64,000 bases of DNA from Alloprevotella sp. Lung230. GTDB lineage: Bacteria > Bacteroidota > Bacteroidia > Bacteroidales > Bacteroidaceae. Positions 33,343 through 43,021 of this stretch are shown piece after piece (positions within the stretch are counted from its first letter, which is position 1; each line of letters opens with the position of its first letter). The stretch is taken from NCBI RefSeq assembly GCF_014385435.1, contig NZ_JACSUD010000010.1:26388-90387 (forward strand), read 5' to 3'. The position numbers were made by a program, and so were the translations under genes. The notes beneath the pieces were generated by a model. It was given only the letters and a program-made list of their open reading frames with translations. It was not told the DNA's origin and made no database searches.

Positions 33343-35730
33343 CTATCTTGCCACGATTTCATCGACAAAAAGGAAACCCGGTTTGCCGGCGGCAACGGTG
33401 TGCCAAGTGGGGATGGCCTTTTCGGGCACGGCGTGCACCTTGATGTAGCGCACCGACTGCGGGGCAAAGGTGTAGCGATAGGGCAGGATGCCATCGGGAT
33501 CCTTTTCGCCCATGGGCAGATAGTCCTGCCGGACAACGGGAGTGAAGTCTTGGCCATCGGTCGAGAGGCTCACCACGACACGCCGTGGCCCATAAATCCA
33601 GTTGGCCTTTTCGACAAGGGCATTGAAGGACACGCTGCTCACCGTCGTGGGCCGACCGAGGTCGATGACGGCTTCGAGGTCTTCGGTGCTGAAGCCCAAC
33701 CAGCGTCCGGACTGGAAGTTGAGGTTGCTGCCTTGCAGACCGTCCACCAGCACGGAGGGGCCGGCAAACTTATATCGGTCGTTGATGCCTTGAAGAAGCC
33801 GGATGTCTTTGGCCGTGCTGAGGGAGAAGTGGAAATCTTCCTGCTCCACTTGGCTGCGCTCGACCATCGGACGGCTGCCGGCGCGAGGACGACCGAGGTT
33901 GCGGAAGGCGGCGGCACGCAACTGGGCATCTTTTTGAAGGACGATGGGCGCTTTGTAGAGCGTGCTGGAAGTTGTGGGTGTGCTGCCGTCGAGGGTGTAG
34001 CGGATGTCGGCATTGTCAAGCGTGGAGAGGGTAGCCACTATGCCGCGCTCGGCATCAAGCTGATAGGAAGCGGTGACGTTGTAGACATGCTTGGCAAAAT
34101 TGTAGTTTTGCTCGCGATAGAGATCGAGCAAACGGGTCAAACGCTCGATGAATTCGGGGAAATTCTTCGTGTTGCGAGGTGTCCATTGGATTTCAGCAAG
34201 CGCAGCCATACGCGGCAACTCCATGTATTCGATTTGCTTGAAGTTGGGAATGTACTCCGTCCAAAGGTTGGCTTGTACACCTATGATATGGCGGGCTTCT
34301 TCGGGAGTGGCCTTTTCAGGTACGGGTTCGTAACTATAAACCGTGGTGAGGGGGAGGTATCCTCCGATAGCCATCGGCTCTTGCTTCGTATCTTTGGCTT
34401 GATAGTAGTCAAAGTAGAGGTAGGTGTTGGGAGTCATGATGGCATCGTGGCCGCTGCGTGCCGCTTCGAGACCACCGGCTTCACCGCGCCAAGACATAAC
34501 GGTGGCACCGGGAGCCAGTCCGCCTTCGAGTGTTTCGTCCCAACCGATGATTTTGCGGCCGCGGCGAGAAAGGTGTTGCTCGGCATGACGGATAACATAG
34601 CTTTGTAGGCGTTCTTCTGCGGTGTGCTTGCCATCGCCTTCAAGTTGGTGTTGCTTGATGAAGGCTTGGCATTTGGGGCAAGATTTCCAACGAGTCTTCG
34701 GGCATTCGTCCCCCCCTACGTGGATATATTCAGAAGGGAAGATTTTGACGATTTCATCGAGAACATCATCGATGAAATCGTAGGTTTTTGGATTTCCGGC
34801 ACAGAGCACGTCGTCGCTCACACCCCAAATGCGCCATACAGCATAAGGGCCTCCTGTGCAACCCAATTCGGGGTAGGCCGTGAGTGCACCGAGCATGTGG
34901 CCGGGGAGGTCGATTTCAGGAATGATGGTGATGTGGCGTTCGGCAGCATAGCGCACGATGTCGCGACATTCCTCTTGAGTGTAATAGCCTCCGTGGGGAA
35001 TTCCGTCATACTTGCCGCTGTTGTGTCCGATGACGGTTTCGGGGCGTTTGCTGCCCACCTCAACGAGGCGGGGGTGCTTCTTGATTTCCACGCGCCAACC
35101 TTGGTCGTCGGTGAGGTGCCAGTGGAAACGATTGATGTTGTGGAGCGCAATCATGTCGATGAAGCGCTTCACGCTGTCCACACTGAGGAAGTGGCGTGCC
35201 ACGTCAAGCAGTGCACCGCGATAGGCGAAACGAGGGGCGTCGTCGATGGTGACGAAAGGAATGTAGATTTGCTTGCCTTTGGGTGGGGTGATTTCACCTT
35301 TGTGGCTGTTGTGGGGCAGAGATTTCCGCAACGTCTGAATGCCATAGAAAGTACCTGCTGCGCTGGCTCCGTTGATGTGGATGCGGTCGGCAGTCACGGT
35401 GAGGTGATAGGCTTCGAGATTGTCGTTTTTCAGGTTTTGGCTGAGAACGATGGCGTTGGTTTGCGGTGCTTTGTGCACAATGGCAGGTGCAAAACCGGTA
35501 CGTTCTGTCAGGAAGCGTTGCAAATGGCGGGCATTCGTCTGTTCTTCAGCGGCTTTTCCGCATACGATGACGGTTTGCGCATTGAGGGCAAAGTCGCCTT
35601 TCTCAACTGCCGGAGTGACTTTCAGAGGGCGGGGCACAACGTTGAAGTTGGCTTGTGCCGAGGTCGAACCTGGGGAGCAGAGGAACATTACCGCCGCCAA
35701 AAGAGAAACGAGGAGGAATTTTTGTTTCAT
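33343..35730 (-). CDS. Secreted beta-N-acetylhexosaminidase (GH20)
   Basis: The 795-residue protein releases terminal N-acetylhexosamine from glycans, probably host mucin or N-glycans, in the periplasm or at the surface. A signal peptide (to about residue 26, S-A-Q-A) is followed by the GH20b N-domain and the catalytic barrel. The acid/base D-E pair lies in H-V-G-G-D-E-C-P-K-T, and the barrel also shows H-W-H-L-T-D-D-Q-G-W-R. After it come a chitobiase-like beta domain (I-R-Y-T-L-D-G-S-T-P-T) and a discoidin/F5-8C-like C-terminus. The ATG at 35730 gives a proper signal peptide; the upstream frame to 35802 overlaps the promoter. No polysaccharide-utilisation partners (SusC/D) are adjacent. Confidence 0.94.
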   Translation of the reverse strand: MKQKFLLVSLLAAVMFLCSPGSTSAQANFNVVPRPLKVTPAVEKGDFALNAQTVIVCGKAAEEQTNARHLQRFLTERTGFAPAIVHKAPQTNAIVLSQNLKNDNLEAYHLTVTADRIHINGASAAGTFYGIQTLRKSLPHNSHKGEITPPKGKQIYIPFVTIDDAPRFAYRGALLDVARHFLSVDSVKRFIDMIALHNINRFHWHLTDDQGWRVEIKKHPRLVEVGSKRPETVIGHNSGKYDGIPHGGYYTQEECRDIVRYAAERHITIIPEIDLPGHMLGALTAYPELGCTGGPYAVWRIWGVSDDVLCAGNPKTYDFIDDVLDEIVKIFPSEYIHVGGDECPKTRWKSCPKCQAFIKQHQLEGDGKHTAEERLQSYVIRHAEQHLSRRGRKIIGWDETLEGGLAPGATVMSWRGEAGGLEAARSGHDAIMTPNTYLYFDYYQAKDTKQEPMAIGGYLPLTTVYSYEPVPEKATPEEARHIIGVQANLWTEYIPNFKQIEYMELPRMAALAEIQWTPRNTKNFPEFIERLTRLLDLYREQNYNFAKHVYNVTASYQLDAERGIVATLSTLDNADIRYTLDGSTPTTSSTLYKAPIVLQKDAQLRAAAFRNLGRPRAGSRPMVERSQVEQEDFHFSLSTAKDIRLLQGINDRYKFAGPSVLVDGLQGSNLNFQSGRWLGFSTEDLEAVIDLGRPTTVSSVSFNALVEKANWIYGPRRVVVSLSTDGQDFTPVVRQDYLPMGEKDPDGILPYRYTFAPQSVRYIKVHAVPEKAIPTWHTVAAGKPGFLFVDEIVAR

Positions 35731-35771
35731 AGCACAAAAAAAGGATGAAATGATAATTGAATTTTCTGTGG

Positions 35772-35803
35772 CGAAGATACAAAAATCCCTGCAAACGAAC
35801 AAA
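35772..35803 (-). promoter_or_regulatory. Promoter of the GH20 gene, overlapping a terminator
   Basis: On the minus strand TTTG (35803-35800), 20 nt, then TATCTTCG (35779-35772) fit the Bacteroidota promoter with one mismatch. The -33 lies inside the loop of the upstream gene's terminator. Confidence 0.5.
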
Positions 35804-35819
35804 TGCGCTTGCAGGGATT
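35781..35819 (-). terminator. Terminator of the adhesin-like gene
   Basis: On the minus strand AATCCCTGCAA (35819-35809) pairs perfectly with TTGCAGGGATT (35794-35784), followed by T residues. It lies 24 bp past the stop of the gene at 35843. Confidence 0.85.
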
Positions 35820-35842
35820 GTAGGGTGGGGTAGGGAAAGAGA

Positions 35843-37027
35843 TTATTTAATCACCTTCTTACCATTGATGATGAAGATGCCCTTAGTGGCATTTTCTACG
35901 CGACGACCGCTGAGGTCGAAAATACCTTGCTGTACCTTACCGGTAGAGAGGCTTTCGATAGCAGAGGGAGTGCCTGTAATCTTGAAGTTCTTCACTTCCC
36001 AAGTGGAAGCATCCTTAGTGGTACTGATGTACTTGAAGCCGAACTGTACTGTCTTGCCATTGTAGGCGCTCAAATCAATTTCACCGGATGACACATAGTT
36101 CCAAGACTTACCATCGCTGTATGTGGGGATGGTGAGTTGCTGCCATGCGCCGGTTTTTCCTTCGCGCACCCAAAGGGTGTGTTCTTCTTCCACCTTTTTG
36201 AAGTATCTTGCAGCATGGTCGAACGCCAATTTATTGTTTTTTGTCAAAGTGATTTCGGGAGAAATAGCCCAAGCTTCAGCAGCATACTTGTTAGACTTAA
36301 CAAAAGCCGAAGCTTTCAAACCATATTTAGCGTCTTGTGCCCAAACGTGGCTAAGACCTTTGGGGAGAGTACCTTGTTCGAGGGTCCAACCATCAGCATT
36401 GTCGGTGAGTGCCTTTGAGTAGATTTCATCGCCGGTAGGAGTGGGGGTAGGCGTAGGGTCAGGTGTAGGATCAGGAGTTACGCTACCGCCATTAGTGGTG
36501 GTGAGCATAGCATCGTCTACGAAGATAGAACCAGCTCCCTTGTCGTTACGCAAAATAACCCAAACGGTGCTGTCGCCTTGGAGTGAGAAGTTGTATTTGA
36601 CTTCTGTCCAGCTGTCTTTAGAAAGTGCTGTTTTGGCAGAATAGTTATAGTTGCTGGTCTTAATGGCACCATCATCTTCACAAACGTAACCTCCCAAAGC
36701 GTGCTTGCCATTAACTGCGCCCTTAGCCCAGAAAGTCAGTGTATAGTCGCCTTTCTTGAGGGAAAGTTTCTGTGACAAACGAACATTGCTGAACTTACCT
36801 TTATTGGAGACTTCCGTGATTTCAGCACCGTGACCTGTGCGGCCGGTAGCTTGCTTCACTTCTACATTGGTGGCAGTTGGAGCTTCTTTTGAGCCTTTTG
36901 CACCCCAGGCGGCCAAATTGTTGCCGTTCCATTTTTCAAAATCACCGTTTTTCAGAAGATTGCTTTGCGCAAAACCAGTGAAAGTAGCTGTTGCAGCCAC
37001 GAGAAGAGTGAGTAAAGTTTTTTTCAT
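35843..37027 (-). CDS. Secreted adhesin-like protein with carbohydrate-binding-like and T9SS-like domains
   Basis: The 394-residue protein has a signal peptide (F-T-G-F-A-Q). An N-terminal jelly-roll domain follows (L-L-K-N-G-D-F-E-K-W, about residues 22-180), as in CBM-like or 'choice-of-anchor' modules. A Pro/Asp/Thr linker near residue 190 leads to a second jelly-roll (cleaved-adhesin-like, W-A-I-S-P-E-I-T-L). The C-terminus Q-Q-G-I-F-D-L-S-G-R-R-V then G-I-F-I-I-N-G-K-K-V-I-K is a typical Bacteroidota sorting or anchoring tail. Composition is visibly AT-richer than the flanking genes, and codon use differs (many AAA, ATT, TCT). Recent acquisition or strong expression selection could each explain that. 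The ligand is unknown. Confidence 0.82.
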   Translation of the reverse strand: MKKTLLTLLVAATATFTGFAQSNLLKNGDFEKWNGNNLAAWGAKGSKEAPTATNVEVKQATGRTGHGAEITEVSNKGKFSNVRLSQKLSLKKGDYTLTFWAKGAVNGKHALGGYVCEDDGAIKTSNYNYSAKTALSKDSWTEVKYNFSLQGDSTVWVILRNDKGAGSIFVDDAMLTTTNGGSVTPDPTPDPTPTPTPTGDEIYSKALTDNADGWTLEQGTLPKGLSHVWAQDAKYGLKASAFVKSNKYAAEAWAISPEITLTKNNKLAFDHAARYFKKVEEEHTLWVREGKTGAWQQLTIPTYSDGKSWNYVSSGEIDLSAYNGKTVQFGFKYISTTKDASTWEVKNFKITGTPSAIESLSTGKVQQGIFDLSGRRVENATKGIFIINGKKVIK

Positions 37028-37057
37028 AAGATCGTGTTTTTTGATGAATTAAGGTTG

Positions 37058-37089
37058 CAAATATAGGGATTTATTTCTGAAAGCACCAA
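37058..37089 (-). promoter_or_regulatory. Promoter of the adhesin-like gene
   Basis: On the minus strand TTGG (37089-37086), 20 nt, then TATATTTG (37065-37058), a perfect TAnnTTTG. It lies 30 bp upstream of the start codon. Confidence 0.7.
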
Positions 37090-37171
37090 GCCTTTTAGCG
37101 AATTAACGAGGAAAACGATGCTTTTTCTGGAAAAATGTGGATAAAAAAGCGTATAAAGTCGGGAAGAGACC

Positions 37172-37202
37172 TTGTGGGTTTCGTGGAAAACGATTACTTT
37201 TG
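37172..37202 (+). promoter_or_regulatory. Promoter of the YihY-family gene
   Basis: TTGT (37172-37175), 19 nt, then TACTTTTG (37195-37202). The gene's ATG is about 100 nt downstream. Confidence 0.55.
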
Positions 37203-37300
37203 CTTCCTGTGCCAACCCATCGTCTTCTTTATTTTTTAGAAGAAAAGAACAAGGCTTGTGTTGGGTTTCTTTTTTGCTTTTTATTAAAATCTCCTCCATC

Positions 37301-38575
37301 ATGAATCTCATATCCTCAATCACTTCTTATATTACTGCGTTGCGGTGGAAGCAGGTTGCGCAGGACGTACTGAAAATTGCACGCATTGCGGTGAAAGCCA
37401 TGCAGCAACGCTCTCTCACCACCAATGTGGCAGCACTCACCTACACCACCGTACTATCTGTGGTGCCGCTGCTGGCGCTTATTTTAGCACTGGGACGTGG
37501 CTTCGGGTTGGAACAATACATTGAAATGCAACTGCGCTCCAACCTGAATGTACAGGAGAATGTCATCGACCAACTGATGGGGTTTGCCAATTCCTATATC
37601 GCTCGCACGCAGGATGATATGGTGATTGGCGTGAGTTTCTTGTTTTTACTCTTTACCCTCATCTCGCTCGTTAATAACATTGAGGAGAAATTCAACGCTT
37701 TGTGGGGAGTGACCACCTCACGCGGCCTTTTTGCATTTTCGCTCTCCTATTTAGGGCTGATTGTGTTTCTCATCTTCTCCATCTTTTTGTTGAGCGGAGT
37801 TTGGCTCTATGTCCTCAAACTGTTTGATTATCTCCCGCAATACGACCTGGTGCAGTCGTCTATGCCCATATTGCTGTTTATCCTGAAATGGCTGTTGAGC
37901 AGTGTAGTGCTGGGGATGATGTATAAGTTCATTCCGGTGGTCAATGTCTATTGGCGCTCCATCGTTGTACCGGCCGCGCTGGCAGGCTTCCTCTTTTGCC
38001 TCGTTCAGCAGTTTTACATTCAAGGACAAATGTTTTTGAGTAGCTACAATGCCGTGTATGGATCGTTTGCCGTGCTCCCGCTGTTGATGGTGTGGGTATA
38101 TGCCACATGGATTATCTGTTTGGGAGGCGTAATTTTATGTCAAACCATTCAAACCTCCTCCGAGGATGGGGCGCTCACCGCTCCACGGCTCAGTGCCTGC
38201 CAGCACGATGCCGTTGCACTGGGGTTGATGCGCACCATTGTGCGTGCCTTTCTGAAAGAGGCTCCAGCCTACACCCTTACCGCGTTGGCGAGCGAAACAC
38301 GGTTGCCCCTTTCCGTGGTCGGGAGCGAACTTCGACGCTTGGAAGAGGCCGGCGTACTATATGTTACCACCGAGAGTGAAACCGAACCTTCGCGCTTCAA
38401 ACTCGATATAGATATTTACCAACTCACCGTGGCCGATTTGCTGCGGCGCTTAGATCATCTTGGGACGAAACCCGACCTGCCGCCTCTGCCTGAAGAATGG
38501 GCGGCTCTTGCCCACTTCCGCACCCGCCTTGATTATGGCGAACCGGGGCATCTTGCTTTGAAGGACCTGCCCTAA
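37301..38575 (+). CDS. YihY/UPF0761 family inner-membrane protein
   Basis: The protein of 424 residues belongs to the YihY (once 'RNase BN') family. It has an N-terminal amphipathic region and about six membrane segments. The family motifs N-V-A-A-L-T-Y-T-T-V-L-S-V-V-P-L and Y-G-S-F-A-V-L-P-L-L-M-V-W-V-Y are present. A soluble C-terminal part of about 110 residues looks like a winged-helix domain (A-L-A-S-E-T-R-L-P-L-S-V-V-G-S-E-L-R-R-L). I start it at the ATG at 37301; the upstream frame contains the promoter. The old ribonuclease assignment for this family is considered wrong; its function is not established. Confidence 0.88.
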   Translation: MNLISSITSYITALRWKQVAQDVLKIARIAVKAMQQRSLTTNVAALTYTTVLSVVPLLALILALGRGFGLEQYIEMQLRSNLNVQENVIDQLMGFANSYIARTQDDMVIGVSFLFLLFTLISLVNNIEEKFNALWGVTTSRGLFAFSLSYLGLIVFLIFSIFLLSGVWLYVLKLFDYLPQYDLVQSSMPILLFILKWLLSSVVLGMMYKFIPVVNVYWRSIVVPAALAGFLFCLVQQFYIQGQMFLSSYNAVYGSFAVLPLLMVWVYATWIICLGGVILCQTIQTSSEDGALTAPRLSACQHDAVALGLMRTIVRAFLKEAPAYTLTALASETRLPLSVVGSELRRLEEAGVLYVTTESETEPSRFKLDIDIYQLTVADLLRRLDHLGTKPDLPPLPEEWAALAHFRTRLDYGEPGHLALKDLP

Positions 38576-38835
38576 ATTGGTGCAGACTCCTACTTGCGTC
38601 CCAAGGCTACTCCTCTTGGAATTCCTCGCTTTTCAGAGTAAAAGGCGGCCTTTGCAGTCGAAACTCCCAGAAAAGAGGGTGTTTTTACGACCTTTCCCAC
38701 AAAAAATGAGTAACTTTGCACGTTCGCTCACGGTAAGCGTCAGCGCCTTCCGTCCTTTCTTACCCTGCTCTTTTTCAGCGGTGCGGGCGGCGAACTTCAA
38801 AATCTTTCCGAAATCTCCACAATCCACAATCTCTC
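38576..38835. other. Intergenic region upstream of acetyltransferase
   Basis: The gap of 260 bp holds a good -7 element TAACTTTG at 38711-38718, about 120 nt upstream of the acetyltransferase start. No hairpin, repeat block or credible small gene is visible. Confidence 0.4.
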
Positions 38836-39981
38836 ATGGCAGTAGAAATCAAAAAAGTAACGTCTAAGGCAGACTTGAAAACCTTTATTCGTTTTAACTA
38901 CCACCTCTACAAGGACAACCCCTACTCTGTGCCCGATCTCTATGAGGATATGCTCGACACGTTCAATCCCAAAAAGAACGGGGCGTACGAATTTTGCGAA
39001 TCCGAATTGTTCTTGGCTTACCGAGATGGGGAGGTTGTGGGACGCGTGGCGTGCTTGATTAACCACAAAGCCAATCGGACGTGGAACACCCGCAATGCCC
39101 GCTTCGGATGGATTGATTTCATCGATGATCTTGAGGTGAGCCGCGCTTTGCTCGATACCGCTGAGGCTTGGGCACGTGAATACCAATGCGACAAACTCAT
39201 CGGGCCGATGGGTTTCACCGATCTCGATGCAGAGGGTATGCTCATCGAAGGGTTCGACCAACTCTCCACGATGTCGACCATCTACAACTATCCCTACTAT
39301 CCCGAACATTTGGAAGCCCACGGCTACGAGCGCGAAATCGACTGGTCAGAACGGAAAATCTATGTGCCGCGTCCCGGTCATGAGGCCGACTATGAACGCT
39401 ACTTCCGTGTGGCGGAAATCGTGCGCAAGCGTTCCAATCTGCACATCCGCAAGTTTAAGAGCGTGAAAGAAATCAAGGACGGCAACTACATCTACCGCCT
39501 CTTCGATGTCATCAACCGCTCCTATGCCCCTCTCTTTGGTTTCAGTGAAATCAATCGCCGACAAATCGACAAATACGCCAACCAATACCTCCATTTCCTC
39601 GACCTGCGCCTGCTGGTGGTTGTCGAAAACGAAGACAACGAACCGGTGGCGATGGGTATCGGTATGGCCTCCCTTTCCCGTGCTTTGCAGAAGGCCAAAG
39701 GCAAACTCTTCCCCTTCGGATGGTGGCACCTGCTCAAAGCCCTCTATTGGAAGCGTTCGCATATCATCGACCTGCTGCTCGTCGGCGTGTTGCCCGAATA
39801 TCAGAACAAAGGGGTCAATGCCCTCCTTTTTGCCGATATCATTCCCATCGCCAAAGAGATGGGCTTTGAATATGCCGAAGGACACCCCATCTTGGAAACC
39901 AACGACAAGAGTGCCAACCAGTGGAACTATCTTGACGTGGAGCTCCATAAACGCCGCCGCTGCTATCAGAAGACGTTGTAA
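38836..39981 (+). CDS. GNAT-superfamily acetyltransferase-like protein
   Basis: The 381-residue protein resembles a family of large GNAT-fold proteins widespread in Bacteroidota. An N-terminal half has F-I-x-F-N-Y-x-L-Y-K-D-N-P-Y and V-G-R-V-A-C-L-I-N. A C-terminal half shows the acetyl-CoA-binding V-G-V-L-P-E-Y-Q-N-K-G-V-N-A-L (the usual R/Q-x-x-G-x-G/A loop). The central I-G-P-M-G-F-T-D-L-D-A-E-G-M is a hallmark of this group. The substrate is unknown. No signal peptide is seen. parE follows 47 bp downstream on the same strand. Confidence 0.82.
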   Translation: MAVEIKKVTSKADLKTFIRFNYHLYKDNPYSVPDLYEDMLDTFNPKKNGAYEFCESELFLAYRDGEVVGRVACLINHKANRTWNTRNARFGWIDFIDDLEVSRALLDTAEAWAREYQCDKLIGPMGFTDLDAEGMLIEGFDQLSTMSTIYNYPYYPEHLEAHGYEREIDWSERKIYVPRPGHEADYERYFRVAEIVRKRSNLHIRKFKSVKEIKDGNYIYRLFDVINRSYAPLFGFSEINRRQIDKYANQYLHFLDLRLLVVVENEDNEPVAMGIGMASLSRALQKAKGKLFPFGWWHLLKALYWKRSHIIDLLLVGVLPEYQNKGVNALLFADIIPIAKEMGFEYAEGHPILETNDKSANQWNYLDVELHKRRRCYQKTL

Positions 39982-40028
39982 GTCAGTACTGCACGCTTCT
40001 CCCCTAACCTTCTCTCCCTATTCTCAAC

Positions 40029-42062
40029 ATGACAGAAGACCTCACGCCGCAACCCACTCGTAACGCCGCCGATTATAGCGACGATGCCATTCGCCACCTC
40101 GACGATATGACCCACATCCGTATGCGTCCGGGCATGTACATCGGGCGCTTGGGAGACGGATCGCATGCCGAGGACGGCATTTACGTCCTGCTCAAAGAGA
40201 GCATCGACAACAGCATCGACGAGTTCAACGCCGGGTTTGGCAAAAAAATAGAAGTAGACATCACCGACGACCTCACCGCCTCCATTCGCGACTATGGTCG
40301 AGGCATTCCGCCGGGCAGCCTGATTGAAGCCGTTTCTCAGTTGAACACCGGTGCTAAGTACGACAGCGACCAATACACGGCCTCCGTCGGATTGAACGGC
40401 GTGGGTCTGAAAGCCGTCAACGCCCTCTCCTCCCGTTTTGTGGCGCGCAGCTACCGCGAGGGGAAGTATCGCGAAGCCATCTTTGAAGCCGGACGCTTGA
40501 TTGAGGATAATAGCGGTTCCACCGAGGAAGAAGACGGTACTTACATCTTCTTTCAGCCCGATGCCACCCTCTTTGTCGGCTATCGTTTCCACTCCGAATT
40601 TGTCGAAACGATGTTGCGCAACTACACCTACCTCAACACCGGTCTTGCCATCTTCATCAACGGCCGCCGCACCATCTCGCGCAACGGTTTGGAAGACTTG
40701 CTCACCGACAACATGACCGCCCAGGGGCTGTACCCCATCGTACACCTGCGCAACGAATATCTGGACATCGCTTTTACCCACACCAGCCAATATGGTGAGG
40801 AATACTATTCCTTTGTCAACGGCCAGCACACCACTCAGGGCGGTACGCACCAAAGTGCATTTAAGGAGCACATCGCGCGCACCATCAAGGAGTATTTCGG
40901 CAAGAACTACGATGTGCAGGATGTGCGCAACGGCCTTGTGGCCGCCATTGCCATTCGTGTCATCGAACCTACCTTTGAGTCGCAAACCAAAATCAAACTC
41001 GGTTCGCTCACCATGGCACCCGACAAGGATGCCAAAGGCAATACCTTTGAACTGAGCGGCGTGAGCGTCAATAAGTTTGTAGGCGACTTCATCAAAGAGC
41101 AGGTCGACAACTTTTTGCACAAAAATCTGGATATTGCCGAAGTCATTCAGCAGAAAATCCAAGAGAGCGAAAAGGAACGCAAAGCCATTGCCGGCGTGAC
41201 GAAGTTGGCACGTGAGCGCGCCAAGAAAGCCAGTTTGCACAACAAGAAACTGCGCGACTGCCACATCCACCTCAGCGATGAAGCTCCCAAACCCAAACGT
41301 GGTCAAAATCCCGATGAAATCGAGGATTTACGTTTCGATACGAGCCTTTTCATCACCGAGGGTAACTCAGCGTCGGGTAGCATCACCCAATGTCGTGAGG
41401 TGAAAACGCAGGCCGTCTTCTCCCTGCGCGGAAAGCCCCTCAACTCCTATGGATTGACCAAGAAGGTGGTGTACGAAAATGAGGAATTCAACCTCCTTCA
41501 AGCCGCCCTCAACATCGAAGACGGACTCGACTCTCTTCGCTACAACAAGGTGATTATCGCCACGGATGCCGATGTCGATGGGATGCACATCCGCTTGCTT
41601 ATGATGACTTTCTTCCTGCAATTCTTCCCTGAACTCGTCAAGAAAGGCCATGTCTACATTCTCCAAACGCCCCTCTTCCGCGTGCGCAACAAGAAGAAGA
41701 CTACCAAGGAAGAGCGTGCGGAAGCGAAGAAAACGGGGAAAAAATCAAAAAGCAGCGGCCGCACCGAATATGAAACCATCTACTGCTATTCGGAAGAAGA
41801 GCGGTTGGCTGCCATCGCCAAACTCTCTCCCAATCCCGAAATCACTCGATTTAAGGGGTTGGGTGAAATCTCTGCCGATGAGTTCAAAAACTTCATCGGT
41901 CCCGATATGCGCTTAGAACCTGTGACCCTCCACAAGAGCGATAAGGTCAAGGAGTTGCTGGCCTACTATATGGGCAAAAACACGATGGAACGCCAGAATT
42001 TCATCATCGACAACCTCGTGGTGGAAGACGACCTCGTGGAGGAAAGTCCGGAGGCCGAATGA
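40029..42062 (+). CDS. parE: DNA topoisomerase IV subunit B
   Basis: ParE is the ATPase subunit of topoisomerase IV, which unlinks daughter chromosomes. The 677-residue protein has the GHKL ATPase motifs [10 protein letters not shown] and G-R-G-I-P-P, a [12 protein letters not shown] loop, and the Toprim motifs E-G-N-S-A-S-G and [10 protein letters not shown]. The length (no GyrB insert) and Bacteroidota-style N-terminus favour ParE over GyrB, with moderate certainty. No parC is seen in the window. Confidence 0.9.
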   Translation: MTEDLTPQPTRNAADYSDDAIRHLDDMTHIRMRPGMYIGRLGDGSHAEDGIYVLLKESIDNSIDEFNAGFGKKIEVDITDDLTASIRDYGRGIPPGSLIEAVSQLNTGAKYDSDQYTASVGLNGVGLKAVNALSSRFVARSYREGKYREAIFEAGRLIEDNSGSTEEEDGTYIFFQPDATLFVGYRFHSEFVETMLRNYTYLNTGLAIFINGRRTISRNGLEDLLTDNMTAQGLYPIVHLRNEYLDIAFTHTSQYGEEYYSFVNGQHTTQGGTHQSAFKEHIARTIKEYFGKNYDVQDVRNGLVAAIAIRVIEPTFESQTKIKLGSLTMAPDKDAKGNTFELSGVSVNKFVGDFIKEQVDNFLHKNLDIAEVIQQKIQESEKERKAIAGVTKLARERAKKASLHNKKLRDCHIHLSDEAPKPKRGQNPDEIEDLRFDTSLFITEGNSASGSITQCREVKTQAVFSLRGKPLNSYGLTKKVVYENEEFNLLQAALNIEDGLDSLRYNKVIIATDADVDGMHIRLLMMTFFLQFFPELVKKGHVYILQTPLFRVRNKKKTTKEERAEAKKTGKKSKSSGRTEYETIYCYSEEERLAAIAKLSPNPEITRFKGLGEISADEFKNFIGPDMRLEPVTLHKSDKVKELLAYYMGKNTMERQNFIIDNLVVEDDLVEESPEAE

Positions 42063-42119
42063 TTTTCTCTCCTTTCCCCCTTCCTGTTCTCGGGAGAGCA
42101 TCCCTGCCGAAGGGAAGAA

Positions 42120-42481
42120 GGCTATTTTACCTCAGAGGTAAAAAGTTTTAGCTCAGAGCTGCGTAAAACTACCTCGGAGGTAGATGCCGCTGCGGCACGA
42201 AATCCATAAATTGCCCACTCATTCGGCTGCCCCTTCCTCTCACCACGTCCTCCTTTCCTTCGCGCGCGCACGCGTACACTATTATAGTCTTGTTTTTTGC
42301 CTTCACTGCCTTCACCCTATCCCTTATTTCGGGGTGTTTCAGACTTTCGGGTGAAGGTAGGTGAAACTTTTATTTCTCATTTGCCTTCACCTTCAACCCT
42401 CTGTAAATGAGAGGGATGTCGCCATCGGTGAAGGCGTGAAGGCAAAAAACTTCCCCTAATGATAGGGACGCGCGCGTGCGA
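42120..42481 (-). repeat. Composite intergenic repeat, copy 4 (blocks B, A)
   Basis: Block B units start at 42131, 42152 and 42173 (21-bp period). The first sits in a perfect palindrome TTTTACCTC-A-GAGGTAAAA (42125-42143). Block A spans 42260-42481, with CGCGCG ends and arms GCCTTCACTGCCTTCACC and GGTGAAGGCGTGAAGGC. No block C is present. In the A-to-B direction (minus strand) block B reads S-T-S-E-V-V-L-R-S-S-E-L-K-L-F-T-S-E-V-K and stops. The copy occupies most of the gap between parE and coaD and ends 67 bp before coaD, so any coaD promoter must lie in or beside it. Confidence 0.86.
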
Positions 42482-42548
42482 GAGACCGGGGCGGCTTCCC
42501 CATTTGCCCACTCCACTTTTTTTCTTCCTCCCATCTATCCTCCGACCT

Positions 42549-43010
42549 ATGGCACTCTCCACCAAAATTGCCGTTTTTCCCGGTAGCTTCGACCCCTTTA
42601 CCATCGGCCATGCCAGTATTGTACGGCGCGGTCTGGAGATGTTCGACCATTTGGTCATTGGGGTGGGCTACAACATCAATAAGCGCTCCTACTTTCCGCC
42701 CGAAGAGCGCGTGGCCGCCATCCGCCGTGTCTACGAAGGCAACGACCGGGTGAGCGTTGTGGCCTACGACGACCTCACCGCCGACCTCGCCATGCGCGTG
42801 GGAGCCAAGTTCGTGTTGCGTGGCATCCGTTCGGTCAAAGATTTTGAGTATGAGCGCGACATTGCCGGCATCAACCACCGCCTTTCGGACGTCGAAACGG
42901 TGCTCCTCTTCACCGAGCCCGAATATGCCGACATCTCCTCGACCGTGGTGCGCGAACTCCTCTCCTTCGGCAAGGACGTCTCGGCCTTCCTGCCCCAACC
43001 TCACGACTAA
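42549..43010 (+). CDS. coaD: Phosphopantetheine adenylyltransferase
   Basis: CoaD transfers AMP to 4'-phosphopantetheine, the penultimate step of coenzyme A synthesis. The 153-residue protein has the nucleotidyltransferase motif F-P-G-S-F-D-P-F-T-I-G-H near the N-terminus and I-S-S-T-V-V-R-E-L near the C-terminus. R-G-I-R-S-V-K-D-F-E-Y-E is the central signature. The ATG at 42549 fits these; the longer upstream frame lies in the repeat element. It is 11 bp upstream of the S41 protease gene. Confidence 0.95.
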   Translation: MALSTKIAVFPGSFDPFTIGHASIVRRGLEMFDHLVIGVGYNINKRSYFPPEERVAAIRRVYEGNDRVSVVAYDDLTADLAMRVGAKFVLRGIRSVKDFEYERDIAGINHRLSDVETVLLFTEPEYADISSTVVRELLSFGKDVSAFLPQPHD

Positions 43011-43021
43011 CCCTCTCTCTT

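Noticed and set aside
33175..34608. 477-residue plus-strand frame opposite the GH20 gene
   Set aside because: It is the antisense shadow of the hexosaminidase, with no signal peptide or family motif; it also starts inside repeat block C.
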